Assembly (NCBI GenBank): GCA_025093985.1
Contig: JACAAK010000004.1
Coordinates: forward strand, 3,472,001-3,536,000
Direction: 5' to 3'
Origin: Calvatia gigantea
Lineage: Eukaryota; Basidiomycota; Agaricomycetes; Agaricales; Lycoperdaceae
DNA: 64,000 nt
Notes under the pieces: model-generated
What the model saw: only the letters and a program-made list of their open reading frames with translations
Told to the model about the DNA's origin: nothing
Database searches by the model: none
Made by a program: the position numbers and the translations under genes
Shown here: in pieces, positions 23,550-35,218 of the stretch
Position numbering within the stretch: the first letter of the stretch is position 1
How the letters are laid out: each line of letters opens with the position of its first letter

Positions 23550-23554
23550 ATTAC
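23550..23554. repeat. Target-site duplication ATTAC, left of LTR element B
   Basis: ATTAC at 23550-23554 and again at 31921-31925. The captured copy in element A shows the empty site CATCATTACTCAGAAC at about 11249-11264 with one ATTAC. Confidence 0.95.
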
Positions 23555-24110
23555 TGTTGAATCTCGCTCCGTACCACTACGTTGGTTCAGTCTATTTATA
23601 GCTGAAACGGGGTTCGAGTATTTCACCTTCAGAGGGTCGATAATAACGGACACTATTATGGACTACGCATGTAGGATACCGCACTGTAAGTAGCAGGTAA
23701 ATACTACGCATGGAACCTTCTAGTACATGCGGACATGCACAGTATGCACACATTATGCTACTGGTAGTTAGACCTCACCCGTATAAGGGTTTAGAGTGCA
23801 CAGACCAGGGACTAATAGTATATAACACCTATGTAGATTCCCTGTATGTAATCCTTTTGGGTAATCCCTTTGGGTACGCCTTTTGGCGTAAGACACTATG
23901 TCTTCTATCCTCTACGCTAGCTTCTCTAAGCATCGCTTCCCCTCTCCTCAAGACTCTCTGAGTACGATGGTATAAGCAGGACTATGTCCGCTACCATGCG
24001 CCTCTCCTACTGGACCGTCTCCCGGATGAATACGACTACCCTCCACCGCTGACGCCTACACGCTTAGGTAGTGTGAACTTATATTGGGATGTCTACTCGT
24101 TCTCTCAACA
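23555..24110 (+). repeat. 5' LTR of element B
   Basis: 556 bp, TGTTGA...CAACA, followed by the same putative primer-binding site as element A. Its middle part differs from the LTR of A (for example an extra CCTTTTGGG-type repeat near 23862). A plus frame inside (23710-23961) is a by-product. Confidence 0.94.
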
Positions 24111-27100
24111 GGTTATGGGCCCCGACCGCCGCTCACTCGGACCGCGTTAGCACGCTGGTAGAGTTTGAGGAGGCTACGGTCGCTTTCAACCTGGGAGACA
24201 GTGGTGCCTTTGGTCCACTTGATACCCTGTCTGACCCATGTTGTGAACGCGTGCACTACGCACAGCAGTCCTACATGATGCTGACACGTTGTTACCCGTT
24301 CTTGGTTTTTGTCTGGCAAACCGTCATCTCCGGTCTGGTTCGACCGCTTTAGGTCCGCTCCCCATTCAGGGTTGCAGCAGAACTGTTCCGCTCTGGTTGC
24401 TCCACCTCTGTTCTGGTATTCTCTCTCTGATCGACGACAACGCTTTGGGCTTTTTGGGATTCTCTTCAGATCCGCCTCAGTAATTTACTATATGATGTAT
24501 CATCTACGCTGAGCACTATGCTCCGCTTTGCTGGTAAATTAGCTGGTCTTTGTGACCGCAATAAAACCGCAGTGTCAGGCAAATTATAAGCCTTGTGTTC
24601 TTGTGTTTCAAGTCGACTGGGCAAGTCCCGCCTTGAGTAGAATAACACACCACGAGCATATACCTGAGCTATTTGACCCACTTAAGCTGGCAGCTATAAG
24701 CCGCTAAGGCCCGCTTAATCAAATAAAGCTGGGATATAGAAAATATCTTTGAGAAGTCCGCCGTTCGTTTCTTCACTTTAGGCTTCAACGCTTTACCCTT
24801 TCCACGTCTATTCGACTACCGCTTTATTCTTTCCACGGATAGCTCACGCGCTAAAAGCGCTTTATGCCATGCTAAGGCAGTGAGCCACTACATTTGCAGC
24901 GCTTAAGTTGCAGCAGCATTTGTGGCATTCGCAAAAATATCCAAAGAAGATAGCAAGGAAAAGAGCGCTAATCGCGTCCTTGCAGCTGGGAAATAAAGGG
25001 AGAAGAATAATGAGCTGGTAATACCGCCATTATGTCGTTTCAGGAAATACTTCAGAATATAGTTTAAATATGCCGCTGGCTCGAGCGATTGCCGCCATAT
25101 ACTATTTCTCTTATAGAGGAGCCGCGTCGCTATATATCGCGCCCTGCTTCTAGCATCAAACGTCCCTTCACTTGTGTTAAGCGCATGTCTACGCGCCCAA
25201 GTTTGAAGACCTGTTTTAAGTCAGAGCATGGACGAGCACGTTAAAATGCTTTGTCCGCCAACTACAGGAAAACAATGATTGCTTTAAGGAAGTTTGACTT
25301 TATGGTAGTCACCGTCCATAATTAGGATTCGAGCGCACCATTTAGCAACTATAATTGAGAAAGAGGATGTGTTTAGCACCATACGATGCAATGCGTCAAC
25401 GAATTCCTTAAGAAATCCTTTAGACCGCTCTTCACGGAGCTTGGCGCCGGAGGAGTTCTTGTGTCGCCATCTTCAGATGTTGCTGACCTTGATACCAATG
25501 GATGGATATACGGTAGTACTTTCGACTTCATACTCCTTGATAAATACTACGAATAACGGTGTGCCGCGTGAGATGTAAGCGCTGGCTATAAATCCTTTTC
25601 TATGCAACAAGTGAGAAATCCTTGCGGGTTATATGAAGATGATAGCGGGAGCATGTCGCTCTATTCACTTGAGAAGAATATCCTTTACAGGATCTCGTGA
25701 ATCGCATCATTATAAAGAAAGGAAATTACGACACGTCTAGGAATTAGCAGAAAAGCTCCCAACGTATAACGGTTGAGCTTCAGCACTATGTCACCAGATT
25801 TAATTCTTAGACCTCGCCGCTTTATATTAGGCTTGAGGCAAGAAAACTGGAATCCTTCGGGAAAAGACAAGTATCTGAACTGCTTTCATATTCCAGCATT
25901 AGTCTATGACATTAGGGATGAAAGATTTGTAGCGCCACATTAGTGTGCGGCCGATCTATATCGAGAAAATCTTATAACGTATGTCCTCGAGTGTAATACT
26001 TTTGAGGCAATCGTTAAAGGTCACCACCTTTGCAATAAGTCATGCAGAGCTGTATTCGTTCACCCAATCTCATCGTTGTACACGAACTTGCAATTATAAG
26101 CAAGGAGATGAATGGTAGTTGAACATTACGCCTACTAGACTATATCGTTTGACATCATCGAACAGAACTTCCCAAGATTATGCCTTCTTCACTCGTCTTT
26201 TATGACTTGTCGAGATGATTGCATTATTTCATCGCCACTCTGGATTATTCCACAAGGGAAATTGCATCAGTACCTTTATCCAGAATTCTTTATACGAATA
26301 TCCTCGTCCTTGAGCATAATACTCGGACTTGATGGAATTGCTAGTCGTCTATTACGACGCTACTCTATGACCTCTCATCTCATGATGATAGTTGTCCTCC
26401 TTCGAAAGAAGTTATGAGGCTCTAAGATTCATTAGAGAAACCTCTACAGTATAGCTGACAATGGCCAATGTCGCGACTGATTATGGAGGAGAGTTTGTCT
26501 AAATGAGAGCAATAGCAAATATTCGTGGCATGAATAACCCACTCAAACTTCCTACTCCCAATGCATTCGCAACGGTTGATGTAGAAAGACTGATCCGCAC
26601 TACACTTTGAGAGCCTAAAAGCTTTATGGCAACGGGAATGTCTTACCCGTCTCAGTGATAGTTGGCGTTGACTAGAGCGTAACACGCCAGTCTAAGCGTT
26701 TATAGTGGAAGACACTTAACTGTGTAAATCAAGGGATAAACCATTAATTTGGTTCTGTACTGTGGGTTTGGCTTTGCGGCGCATCAGTTAACATGATGAC
26801 CGCCCAAACATGATCGCTTATTCGGGATGTAACATACCTCGATCGTCTAATTAACGAGAACCTTCGAGTTCAAGCGGCACACAGAAAGGCTTAACGTTCT
26901 ACGAACAATCCACATTTGGATGCCTTACTCGATGAGGGAATATACCCTTAAACGTCATGATTCAGTAACTGGATAGCAGTAAAACCAGTTCATTTGCAAA
27001 GAAGAGAGCAAAACCTGCACGAAGCAAGAGATAGCAATTTCTTTATCCGCCATCTTTTGATGTCGCAGGATATATTCCATTAAACTCCACGATCACCTCC

Positions 27101-28364
27101 TGATTCCTTTCCATTTCCATTCGAGAAATCTCCGCCCATCATATCCTATGTCTTACGCTGACATATTCGCCAATTTGATGCATAATATGCGCATCCTTTA
27201 TAGGTTTTCTACCGCTTAAAAAGGCTTGTAGTATCATTGCTCCGCCGGCTCAAGTGACTGCCGCGGCTAAATTGATCTACATAACCGTAAAAAGTGACGG
27301 CCTTAGAAACGCTGGTTAAAACGCATTGCACAATTGAACCTGACTAGGAAAGACCGCACTGTTCATTACGTGGGTCACCTACAGGAAGACTATAATGGAT
27401 TAGGCGTTCAATTTCAAGAAGAACTCGTTTGGACTCACCGACTAGGGTTAGACAAGCATAAGACATACTACGCGTTCACGCTAGTGTCTACCAGAAAAGC
27501 GCAACAGCTCGGATAAATCATCCTAAAAATATGTGATGGTTATACCTCCATATGAGCCTTCGCCTCGCATAGCTTAACAAACTTGCGAGAAAATTCTTTT
27601 ATTTCTGGAATTGCATCGATAATGATCCGCCATTAACAATGCGCGTTGACATTTAAATCGAAAAATACTTGTCGCTGAGGGAGGAGTACAGTAAAACAAG
27701 TTCTTAATCGCTGGTGAATAACCGCATACGATTAAAGCTTTCAATAGCTACACTTCGCCGGTCCGTCTTAATTGATGTGCGCCGCGGTGGTTCGTAACAT
27801 GATAAACACTCTCTGAGCCCTAAAAAGCAATATGATTGAGTAACATGTATTAGGAAACTTAACATGCTGAAAAGCATGGAGGAGAACAACGGATACAGTA
27901 TCCTTACTCCAAATCCGATGACCGCCTTATCCTGCGCTTCACAGCAAAGGAACTTCATTAAGTTGAAGGTATCGCTTTTGTGATTTAATTCTCCAGTTAT
28001 CCGCGCATGTGAGAAATGCTTAGCGTTGATGACAAAACTGCTTTTGCAGACTGGATGAGAAGTTACACTGGAATAATCTGACGGGCTTCGGCTTACCAGA
28101 TAAGAATAGAGTTTGAATGACACCAGACGAGCACTATACGTGTTACGTGGAAGGAATCTTTAATCCTTGATTGAGCAGGATTTAATCCGCCTTCATGCGA
28201 TTACGCTGGATTTCATCCGCATTTTCCAAAACCACTTCGTCGACCTCGCTTTGGCAATAAAGTCTAACGGATCCGCAACTAGCTGGCTCGAGTGACTGCC
28301 GTGAATGCGATTGTAACTAGCTGGCTCGAGTGACTGCCGCAATATGATACCGATTCCTACGTCA

Positions 28365-29062
28365 TCGCGAGCCCTCCTCTTTAGAGTTGATGGGGAAAAC
28401 ATAAAGGATATGATATTCCTTTCCGCCTTCATACGAAGACGCTTGGATAAAAATATTAGGTGTAGAAATATTCCTTTCCGCCACAGTCGCTGGAAAAATA
28501 TATTCAGAGGACTTTCAATTGTTCCCATCGCCTCTCGCGAGCCGCTGATAAAACAATGGGGAGTTATCCCCGCCGACGTCTCAAGACGAGCGTCTTAGGC
28601 AAAAATAACATTAGGAAATTATTCCTTCCTCCTCTAACGAGCTGCAGGAGAAAATATTATAAGGTTTATACTTTTACCTTTCCACCTCTTATGAGTTGTT
28701 GGATAAAATAAATCAGGAACATATTCCTTCATACTCGTTCAAGAGTCGACTGTAAAAATATGGCAGGAACTTATTCCTTTCGCAAGATAAAAATATGATA
28801 GGGTTTAACGATCCTTTCTCTCTTTAACAAGATTGAGGAAAAACTTCATAGGTTTTGAATGTAACCTTCCGCCTCTTCGTGAGTCTACGGTAAAACATCT
28901 ACATGGAATTTATCCATCCGCCTCAAATCGAGAGTCCGGAAAAATATACAGGGTCAATTTCAAGATCCTTCCACCTCTTCGGAGTAGTATGGAAAAACAA
29001 ATAAGGAACCTAATCGTTCCTCCCTCCTTTTCGGAGTTGATGGGAAATAACAAAAAGTGTGT
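28365..29062. repeat. Degenerate hairpin-repeat array in element B
   Basis: Counterpart of 8567-9260 in element A. Most stems are unchanged. Several differences from A keep pairing by wobble, for example AGGGTC/GATCCT near 28949-28968, where A has GGGTC/GACCC. The GGGG/CCCC stem near 28558-28572 and the paired GACG/CGTC stem are retained. Confidence 0.78.
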
Positions 29063-29472
29063 ATGCATTCCTTGGGACTAGATCCTTAACCCGCATCGGC
29101 CAAAACGCCTTTTGCATGGAGGAAAATTGCATGAGACCACTTCCATTTGCGAATCCATTAATTTGGAGTTTGTTTGAGTTAAATCAGAACAAGGCTTGTA
29201 GCATCATTGCTTCGCCGGCTCATGTGACTGCCGCGGTTGATTGATCTACATAACCGCAAAGTGACGGCCTTGGTTACGCTGGCTTAGTACTGCCGCTTTC
29301 CTGATCTCACAAAAATCGCATGCTGAATAAGCAAAAATGGTTTTTGTATTTCGCACCTACGCGGAAAAACAGACTTGTTGAACGCTTCGAAAGAATTGCT
29401 GTTTACAATTTCTGGAGGAGCCTTTTTAGGCTTTCCTACTCCTTACTCTTAGACGAAAGTCGCAGCGAGTTA

Positions 29473-29686
29473 CAGTAAGGGACAAAACCGTTCCAATGTT
29501 TTGAACTTCTCAGAAGATCAGCTCATATCTCAAGGACTACTGTGGCTGTGCACTTCCTAATTTAATTGTAGATAGTCCAGTATCTTATCTAATCATATGC
29601 AAAGTATGATTATGTAATCCTTTGTTTTAGGGGAGTTATTAATTAATTAATATTTTAAGTGCATTGGAACAGTTTTGTCCCTCTTG
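29473..29686. repeat. Left terminal inverted repeat of Tc1 element
   Basis: Matches the reverse complement of 30869-31077 almost perfectly. The inner inverted sub-repeat lies at about 29664-29684. Confidence 0.85.
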
Positions 29687-29710
29687 AAATTTATATACAA
29701 AATGGGTATT

Positions 29711-30784
29711 CTAGTACCTGGTATAAGCTCCCTTGGCCTGTAAAACTGCCTGGACCCTCCTAGGCATACTCTCTATCAGATTCTGACACACTTCTGGTTC
29801 TATGTCATCCCACTCCTTTTGTATCCTCTCCCATAGGGTATTCATGCTATCAGGAGGAGTATCATACTCTCCCAGCTTATTCTTGAGGTGAGTCCAGAGA
29901 TGTTCAATGGGATTAAGGTCTGGAGACTGTGGGGGCCATACCATAACCTCCAATTCAGACTCATCTAGCCAGTTTGTAGCCTTTTTGCTCTTGTGTTTGG
30001 GGTCATTGTCCTGTTGGAAGACCATATCCTCCTCATTCTTCCCATACCACCTGATGCTCCTCTTTAGTTCATCCCCCAAAATTTGAACATAAAGGTCAGC
30101 ATCCATCTTCCCTTCAATTTTAGTGGCAAACCCCACTCCATCCCACAGCATACAACCCCAGATCATCACATTTCCTCCACCAAACTTGACTGTTCCCTCA
30201 ACCAATCTATCATTCAGCCCCTCTCCTGCCTTTTTCCATACCCAAACCCTTCCATCTGATCCAAACCGATTGATTTTGGACTCATCTGTCCAAATAACCC
30301 TCTTCCAGTCCTCCAGGGTCCAGTTAACATGTGCTTCTGCCCACTCCAACCTTTTCCTCCTATGGACAGCAGTAAGTTTAGGTCGTTTCCGCTTGACTAC
30401 AGCCTTCATTCCAGCTCCTCTGAGTGCCCTGCGCACTGTTTTGGTGGATACAGGCTGGGCAATAACATTTTGAAGTGATTTGGTGACTTGGGAGGCATTG
30501 TCAGCCTTGCGAGAAGTGATGAGGCGAATAGAATAGTGGATATCAGAGGGAGAAAGTTTAGATGGGCGGCCACCAACAGATTTGGAAAGTGTTGATCTAT
30601 GTTTGGAGTGAATCCTAGAAATAGTACTGACTCCCAGACCAGTAATAGAAGCAATATGATGAGCAGATTTCCCTTGGTCCAGGTAAGAGAGGACTCTATT
30701 GGTCTGAGTAGAGGAAAGAGAGCGCATATAGTTGTAAAGGTATAGTGGGGGAGTTAATTTGCACCTGAGAATAAGCACATCCAT
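29711..30784 (-). CDS. Tc1-family transposase (DD34E)
   Basis: 357 aa without introns. The N-terminal half holds two helix-turn-helix (paired-like) DNA-binding parts, with the linker GGRPSKLS between them, typical of Tc1. The catalytic triad is Asp in IWTDESK, Asp in FQQDNDPKH, and Glu in PPQSPDLNPIEHLW. The last two residues are 34 apart, the Tc1 DD34E signature. All three residues and the full length are present. It binds the inverted repeats and cuts and pastes the element into TA sites in the nucleus. A second Met at residue 20 (MRSLSSTQ) could also be the start. Confidence 0.95.
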   Translation of the reverse strand: MDVLILRCKLTPPLYLYNYMRSLSSTQTNRVLSYLDQGKSAHHIASITGLGVSTISRIHSKHRSTLSKSVGGRPSKLSPSDIHYSIRLITSRKADNASQVTKSLQNVIAQPVSTKTVRRALRGAGMKAVVKRKRPKLTAVHRRKRLEWAEAHVNWTLEDWKRVIWTDESKINRFGSDGRVWVWKKAGEGLNDRLVEGTVKFGGGNVMIWGCMLWDGVGFATKIEGKMDADLYVQILGDELKRSIRWYGKNEEDMVFQQDNDPKHKSKKATNWLDESELEVMVWPPQSPDLNPIEHLWTHLKNKLGEYDTPPDSMNTLWERIQKEWDDIEPEVCQNLIESMPRRVQAVLQAKGAYTRY

Positions 30785-30868
30785 TTATACATCACCCTAC
30801 ATGGTCACATGATTTTATTTGTATTTATTTGATTGCAATAAACGAAGTCATGTGCTCAGAATTTGAGA

Positions 30869-31077
30869 GGGACAAAACTGTTCCAATGTACTTAAAATAT
30901 TAATTAATTAATAACTCCCCCAAAACAAAGGATTACATAATCATACTTTGCATATGATTAGATAAGATACTGGACTATCTACAATTAAATTAGGAAGTGC
31001 ACAGCCACAGTAGTCCTTGAGTTATGAGCTGATCTTCTGAAAAGTTCAAAACATTGGAACGGTTTTGTCCCTTACTG
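30869..31077. repeat. Right terminal inverted repeat of Tc1 element
   Basis: Ends GGTTTTGTCCCTTACTG next to TA. It contains the inner inverted sub-repeat near 30870-30890. Confidence 0.85.
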
Positions 31078-31364
31078 TAGTCGCGGGAGTTCAAAAGTTG
31101 AGTTAAAGGATATTTGATAGCTCAAAGCAATTGTCGTTGCGTCCTTTATGGCCATCATAAGCAAAAGCTAGCATCAATTCCTCTACGCTACAGGAATGCT
31201 TTTCCAACCTTCAAAAGCTGGTTAATTCCGCATGATTGTTGATGACTCCGACATTTGATGTTCGGCACTGCCGCTCTTTTGTTGAAGATTCCAATGTCTA
31301 AGTCTGGTTTCAATACCGCTAGAATATTGAAGCGTTAATCTTCCCCCCTTCAAGTGAGGAGGAG

Positions 31365-31920
31365 TGTTGAATCTCGCTCCGTACCACTACGTTGGTTCAG
31401 TCTATTTATAGCTGAAACGGGGTTCGAGTATTTCACCTTCAGAGGGTCGATAATAACGGACACTATTATGGACTACGCATGTAGGATACCGCACTGTAAG
31501 TAGCAGGTAAATACTACGCATGGAACCTTCTAGTACATGCGGACATGCACAGTATGCACACATTATGCTACTGGTAGTTAGACCTCACCCGTATAAGGGT
31601 TTAGAGTGCACAGACCAGGGACTAATAGTATATAACACCTATGTAGATTCCCTGTATGTAATCCTTTTGGGTAATCCCTTTGGGTACGCCTTTTGGCGTA
31701 AGACACTATGTCTTCTATCCTCTACGCTAGCTTCTCTAAGCATCGCTTCCCCTCTCCTCAAGACTCTCTGAGTACGATGGTATAAGCAGGACTATGTCCG
31801 CTACCATGCGCCTCTCCTACTGGACCGTCTCCCGGATGAATACGACTACCCTCCACCACTGACGCCTACACGCTTAGGTAGTGTGAACTTATATTGGGAT
31901 GTCTACTCGTTCTCTCAACA
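31365..31920 (+). repeat. 3' LTR of element B
   Basis: 556 bp, differing from 23555-24110 at one site (CCACCACTG against CCACCGCTG). Preceded by the purine tract and followed by ATTAC. Confidence 0.94.
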
Positions 31921-31925
31921 ATTAC

Positions 31926-33003
31926 TCAGAACTCGATTCATCTATCACGTAGACTCCACCCAGCCGAGGGGGCGTAGTTACTTAGCCAGCCTAGTCTACG
32001 TCCACCGCGTCTTAGCTGTAGGTTTGCTTGTTGCACACCCTGCGTCACGTGTCAATCTATAAATAGCCTCCCATGGACCAACCTCTCTTGTTTAAAATCA
32101 GCCAGCAAGCTCCGCATCTCAAAGCTTTATCAGTTTCTTTCGCAATATCAGAACATTCCTTATATCTCCCTCAACGTACCCACATAATGCTCTGGACCAT
32201 GCATCGAAACTGGTGGTAGAGCAGGCGCGAACTACTTGTCGACCCATCGTGGCAGAAATGTCTCGTACCCGTGACCCATCCCTCTCGTCTTAAAACTTTG
32301 TCGCGACCCCAAGCAGCTCCTGTATCTTCCCAGACATACATCATATGAAGTCCCATTGCGTTAGCCTGCTCTGCACTAAATCCTGCTTTTCGTACTTTGG
32401 TCTTCATCACGATTTCCTAGAACCGTGTCATGGTGCTTGCCCCTGGTACTGGTGAAAGAGAGCGTAGGCTGCTCACTTCAATCACTATGGTAAAGTTGTT
32501 TCGTCTCGTGACCTTGTTCACACTGGTCGACCACCACCGCGTCGACTGGCGATATTCGGGTTCTTCTGCGTTACCATACTCCACTTGGAGCCGTAGCACC
32601 AACCACACGGAGCCGACAATACAGAACTGTTGTCTCCTCAGACCAACCTCAAGTGTGGACAGTCTAATTGCTTCTGATGTTTCTCTCGAAACGAGTGCTT
32701 GGGGCTAGTTTCCGGACCCTACGACGGCACCCACCGACCCGAGGTTTCAAGATCGCTCAATATTATAAACAAAATTCGAAACAATCAAACAGGGTAGCGG
32801 CTGCCCAAGCCTTTGGGGTCTCACCTCCAGAATTAGATCACTTCGAAATCAGAACGCCAAGAAAACCGCTGGATTATCGGCCGCAAGAGCTCGTTGTGTC
32901 GTCAAAAAAGCTCTTCTACAAAGCACATTTATCCGGCCTTTATGCCTGGGGGTGTAATAAACCGCCTAAGCTTCTTACTTCATCGCGACCCTCCCTGCCA
33001 AAA
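31926..33003. promoter_or_regulatory. Rest of AA9 3' flank and promoter-like region of a third AA9 copy
   Basis: 31926-32230 continues the 3' flank of the first AA9 gene; the same sequence follows without interruption at 11257-11565. From about 32243 the sequence resembles the regions upstream of the other AA9 genes (TCGTGGCAGAAATGTCTCGT here, TCGTGGCATAAATGTCTCGT near 34695). Where the intact genes have TATATAA, this copy reads GTAATAAACC (about 32955), so its TATA box is degraded. Confidence 0.55.
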
Positions 33004-33095
33004 TGAAATTGACTCTTGCACTTCTGTCCGTGACGACGCTCGCCAATGCCCACCGTGCGTTTCTCTCCAACGCTGATTTACTGAAGCAATTTGAT
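33004..33095 (+). pseudogene. Orphan first exon of a third AA9 gene
   Basis: Exon 1 (33004-33055) encodes MKLTLALLSVTTLANAH, a signal peptide plus the N-terminal His. It has the same length and donor (GTGCGT) as the intact paralogues, followed by about 40 bp of similar intron. Similarity then stops in the intron at about 33095 and the other exons are missing. The body of the gene appears to have been lost to, or replaced by, the insert at 33096-34690. Confidence 0.85.
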
Positions 33096-34690
33096 GAGTT
33101 AAGGCGGCGGTTCAACGAAAATAGGGTGTGACTGCGTCCGTCAGTCACGAGGCTTCAAAACCGGGTCCAGGAAAAGAGAGACAGAGGCCGGGAACGCAAG
33201 AGAATGAGGGGTGAGAGTGACGACGTCAGATACGTCGTCAAGAACGGGTCCAGGAGAGAGAGACGAGAGACTGCGAGACGACGCGAGAACGAGAAGCAAG
33301 ACACTTAATTTTAGCAACTTCGAGAGAGAGAGAGAGAGTGGGTATCCAATTACTAGGTGTTGAGCCTCTACTGGCTCGACTGTATTTATACTGTAGACAA
33401 CTTGTCCGGTGTTCAATTTCTACGGTTATCTACAAATACTGAATCTGTATAGCAAATGTGTTGAGTTAGTATAATGAAGGTTAGACTAGGGAGCTGTGGT
33501 AAAATGTTGAAATTTTGAAACACAATGAGTGAATGTGCAACTATGGAGGTGAAGAGTCTGAATTAGAAAAAAAAATGTCAATAACGAGAAAGGTGTGCGG
33601 CGAAATTTTATTAAAGTGGGTATTGGTCTGAAACACGACGTATGGCAGGCAAAATGGACAGTTTGTGTAGTGAGCGAGGAACGAGCGGATCGGCGACGGA
33701 TCGATGAATGGTCGGGGTAACGAAATCTTCGGAGGGCGGACTGATTAGTGTGAGATGCTCGTTGGGTGCCGTTCCGAAGGCAGCCGACGTGCAGTCTCCA
33801 CACCGACCCCGAAAATCCCATTTCCGAGCCATCCAAAGGCCGGATCATACACGATTTCCTAATTCGGAAGTCCCGACCACGGAAGCTCCAACCTCCGAAC
33901 TCCACCTCGCCTGCCCGTACTTCTCATTTCCGACTCTAAAAACCTACGGACCGCTTTCCTATTCACTTTTAAGCTTTTTCTACATTCCTCATAATTTAGA
34001 ATCTCATAGAATGAGTTTCCGGCCCGTTTTTATCCCCACTCAGTATGTTTTCTGTGTTTCTTTCTCTAAAATTTACATTCTACCCCTTGTAATACACGCG
34101 CACAGACCAACTCTGTGTGTATAAAACCTGTATACTACATGGTAGTCAGGTAGCTATGAATTTCCCAGTCTCTGATCTCTCAAACTTTCTGTCTACGGCT
34201 CTAATCTATCTCTTTTCTCTTTCTGATCTCGTCTCGACGCCCGAATCGCCACGCAATCGTAAATGCTGCCTTCCGAACGGTCGGTAATCACTCTCGACGC
34301 CTTTCCGGACCATTTTCTCATCGTTCCGAGCCTTTGGAACAAAATTATCTTCTGTTCCGTCGCCTCGCACTCCTCTTGATCTCCACTCCTACCCCTTTCT
34401 TTCCAATTGTTCCTTCGGTCGAGAACAACGTTGGACGGACGCCAACGTGCTCGTGCACCTAGCCATAGCCACCCTCTTCATCAGTCTCTATTGCAATTTC
34501 ATAACACCTCGAACATCCCCACCAACATACTCATTTCAAGCTATTATTTGTTCCAGGCCGTTTGCTTTAAATTCCGAACAATACCCTAAAAATGGGAATC
34601 ATTGTGATCTCTGACAACTACATCACGATGTTAGCCCCCCGTAATGACGTTGATATATTAGACCGGACGCGGACTGCTACGCCGAATATG
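33096..34690. other. Unidentified insert that breaks the third AA9 copy
   Basis: About 1.6 kb with no convincing gene. It includes a (GA)n run at 33322-33339 and a purine-rich flank with repeated GACGACG/CGTC pieces (33200-33300). It also has a TATAAAA-like box at 34120-34126 ahead of a pyrimidine-rich stretch, which is reminiscent of an LTR promoter. I could not find matching ends or a target duplication. It may be a decayed retroelement. Confidence 0.4.
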
Positions 34691-35218
34691 TATATCGTGG
34701 CATAAATGTCTCGTGCCCGTGACCCTTCCCTCATTGGTTGATTACCACCTGATCTGATGTTCTTCAGGTGTTTATGCCTAACCTTAACTCGTGCGAATTC
34801 ACAGACTATTCACAGCATCGGCCAAAAGGAGCCACCAATATAGACCCGTTATACCCTCGGACCGCGCCCCCAGTTCATACCGTGACGGTGCAAGGCTTTG
34901 GGCATTTCTCCTCGAAGTCGATGCTCGGCATTTTCTTGGCCCCGTGACTGCACTCTCCAACCCGAGGTTATCAACAAATCAATGTCGCGACGCGGTTCTG
35001 TTTTTCCAAGCGTACAACTGCTCTATAAACCTTTAGGATTCTTTCTATAATTATACCACGTTTAACCGAGAATGCATTGAAAGTCGCTGGAATATCGGTA
35101 GGAAAGCTCATAGTTGTACCGCTTGGAGATGCCCCACGGTTGACCCCACTTTCATTCCTGGATTCGTATATAAGCCTCGGAAAGTGTTCGTTGTTTTACA
35201 ATCATCTTCTTTGCCAAG
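34691..35218 (+). promoter_or_regulatory. Promoter region of the second intact AA9 gene
   Basis: Similar in blocks to 21060-21470 and 32600-33003. A TATATAA box at 35167-35173 lies 46 bp ahead of the ATG, almost the same spacing as in the first AA9 gene. Confidence 0.6.

Larger units (their letters stand above)
29473..31077 (-). mobile_element. Tc1/mariner element, intact, inside LTR element B
   Basis: 1605 bp, flanked by the TA duplication (29471-29472 and 31078-31079). Copy A shows the empty site GAGTTAGTCGC near 11849. Terminal inverted repeats of about 210 bp start CAGTAAGGGACAAAACCGTT. Each repeat also carries, at its inner end, an inverted copy of its outer end (GGAACAGTTTTGTCCCT against AGGGACAAAACCGTTCC), giving four related sites in all. 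It carries one uninterrupted transposase gene on the minus strand, so the element may still be active. Confidence 0.95.
23555..31920 (+). mobile_element. LTR element copy B, non-autonomous, with nested Tc1 element
   Basis: Same family as copy A. 556 bp LTRs (TG...CA) differ at a single site seen by eye, so insertion is recent. The ATTAC duplication is perfect, and the same GGTTATGGGCCCC follows the left LTR. The internal region, excluding the 1.6 kb Tc1 insertion at 29473, is about 5.6 kb and colinear with copy A at roughly 96% identity by eye. It has no gag-pol motifs. Near 27222-27315 it carries a different block from copy A: about 95 bp resembling the AAGGCTTGTAGCATCATTGC module also present at 29192, in place of the hairpin block at 7440-7510 in A. 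Mobilisation must depend on another element's proteins (inference). Confidence 0.92.

Noticed and set aside
23710..23961. 83-codon frame repeated at 31520-31771
   Set aside because: It is identical only because both lie in the LTRs of element B; copy A's LTR does not keep the frame.
33141..33416. 91-codon minus frame over the (GA)n tract
   Set aside because: Low-complexity Leu/Ser-rich translation of a purine-rich repeat; no evidence of a gene.
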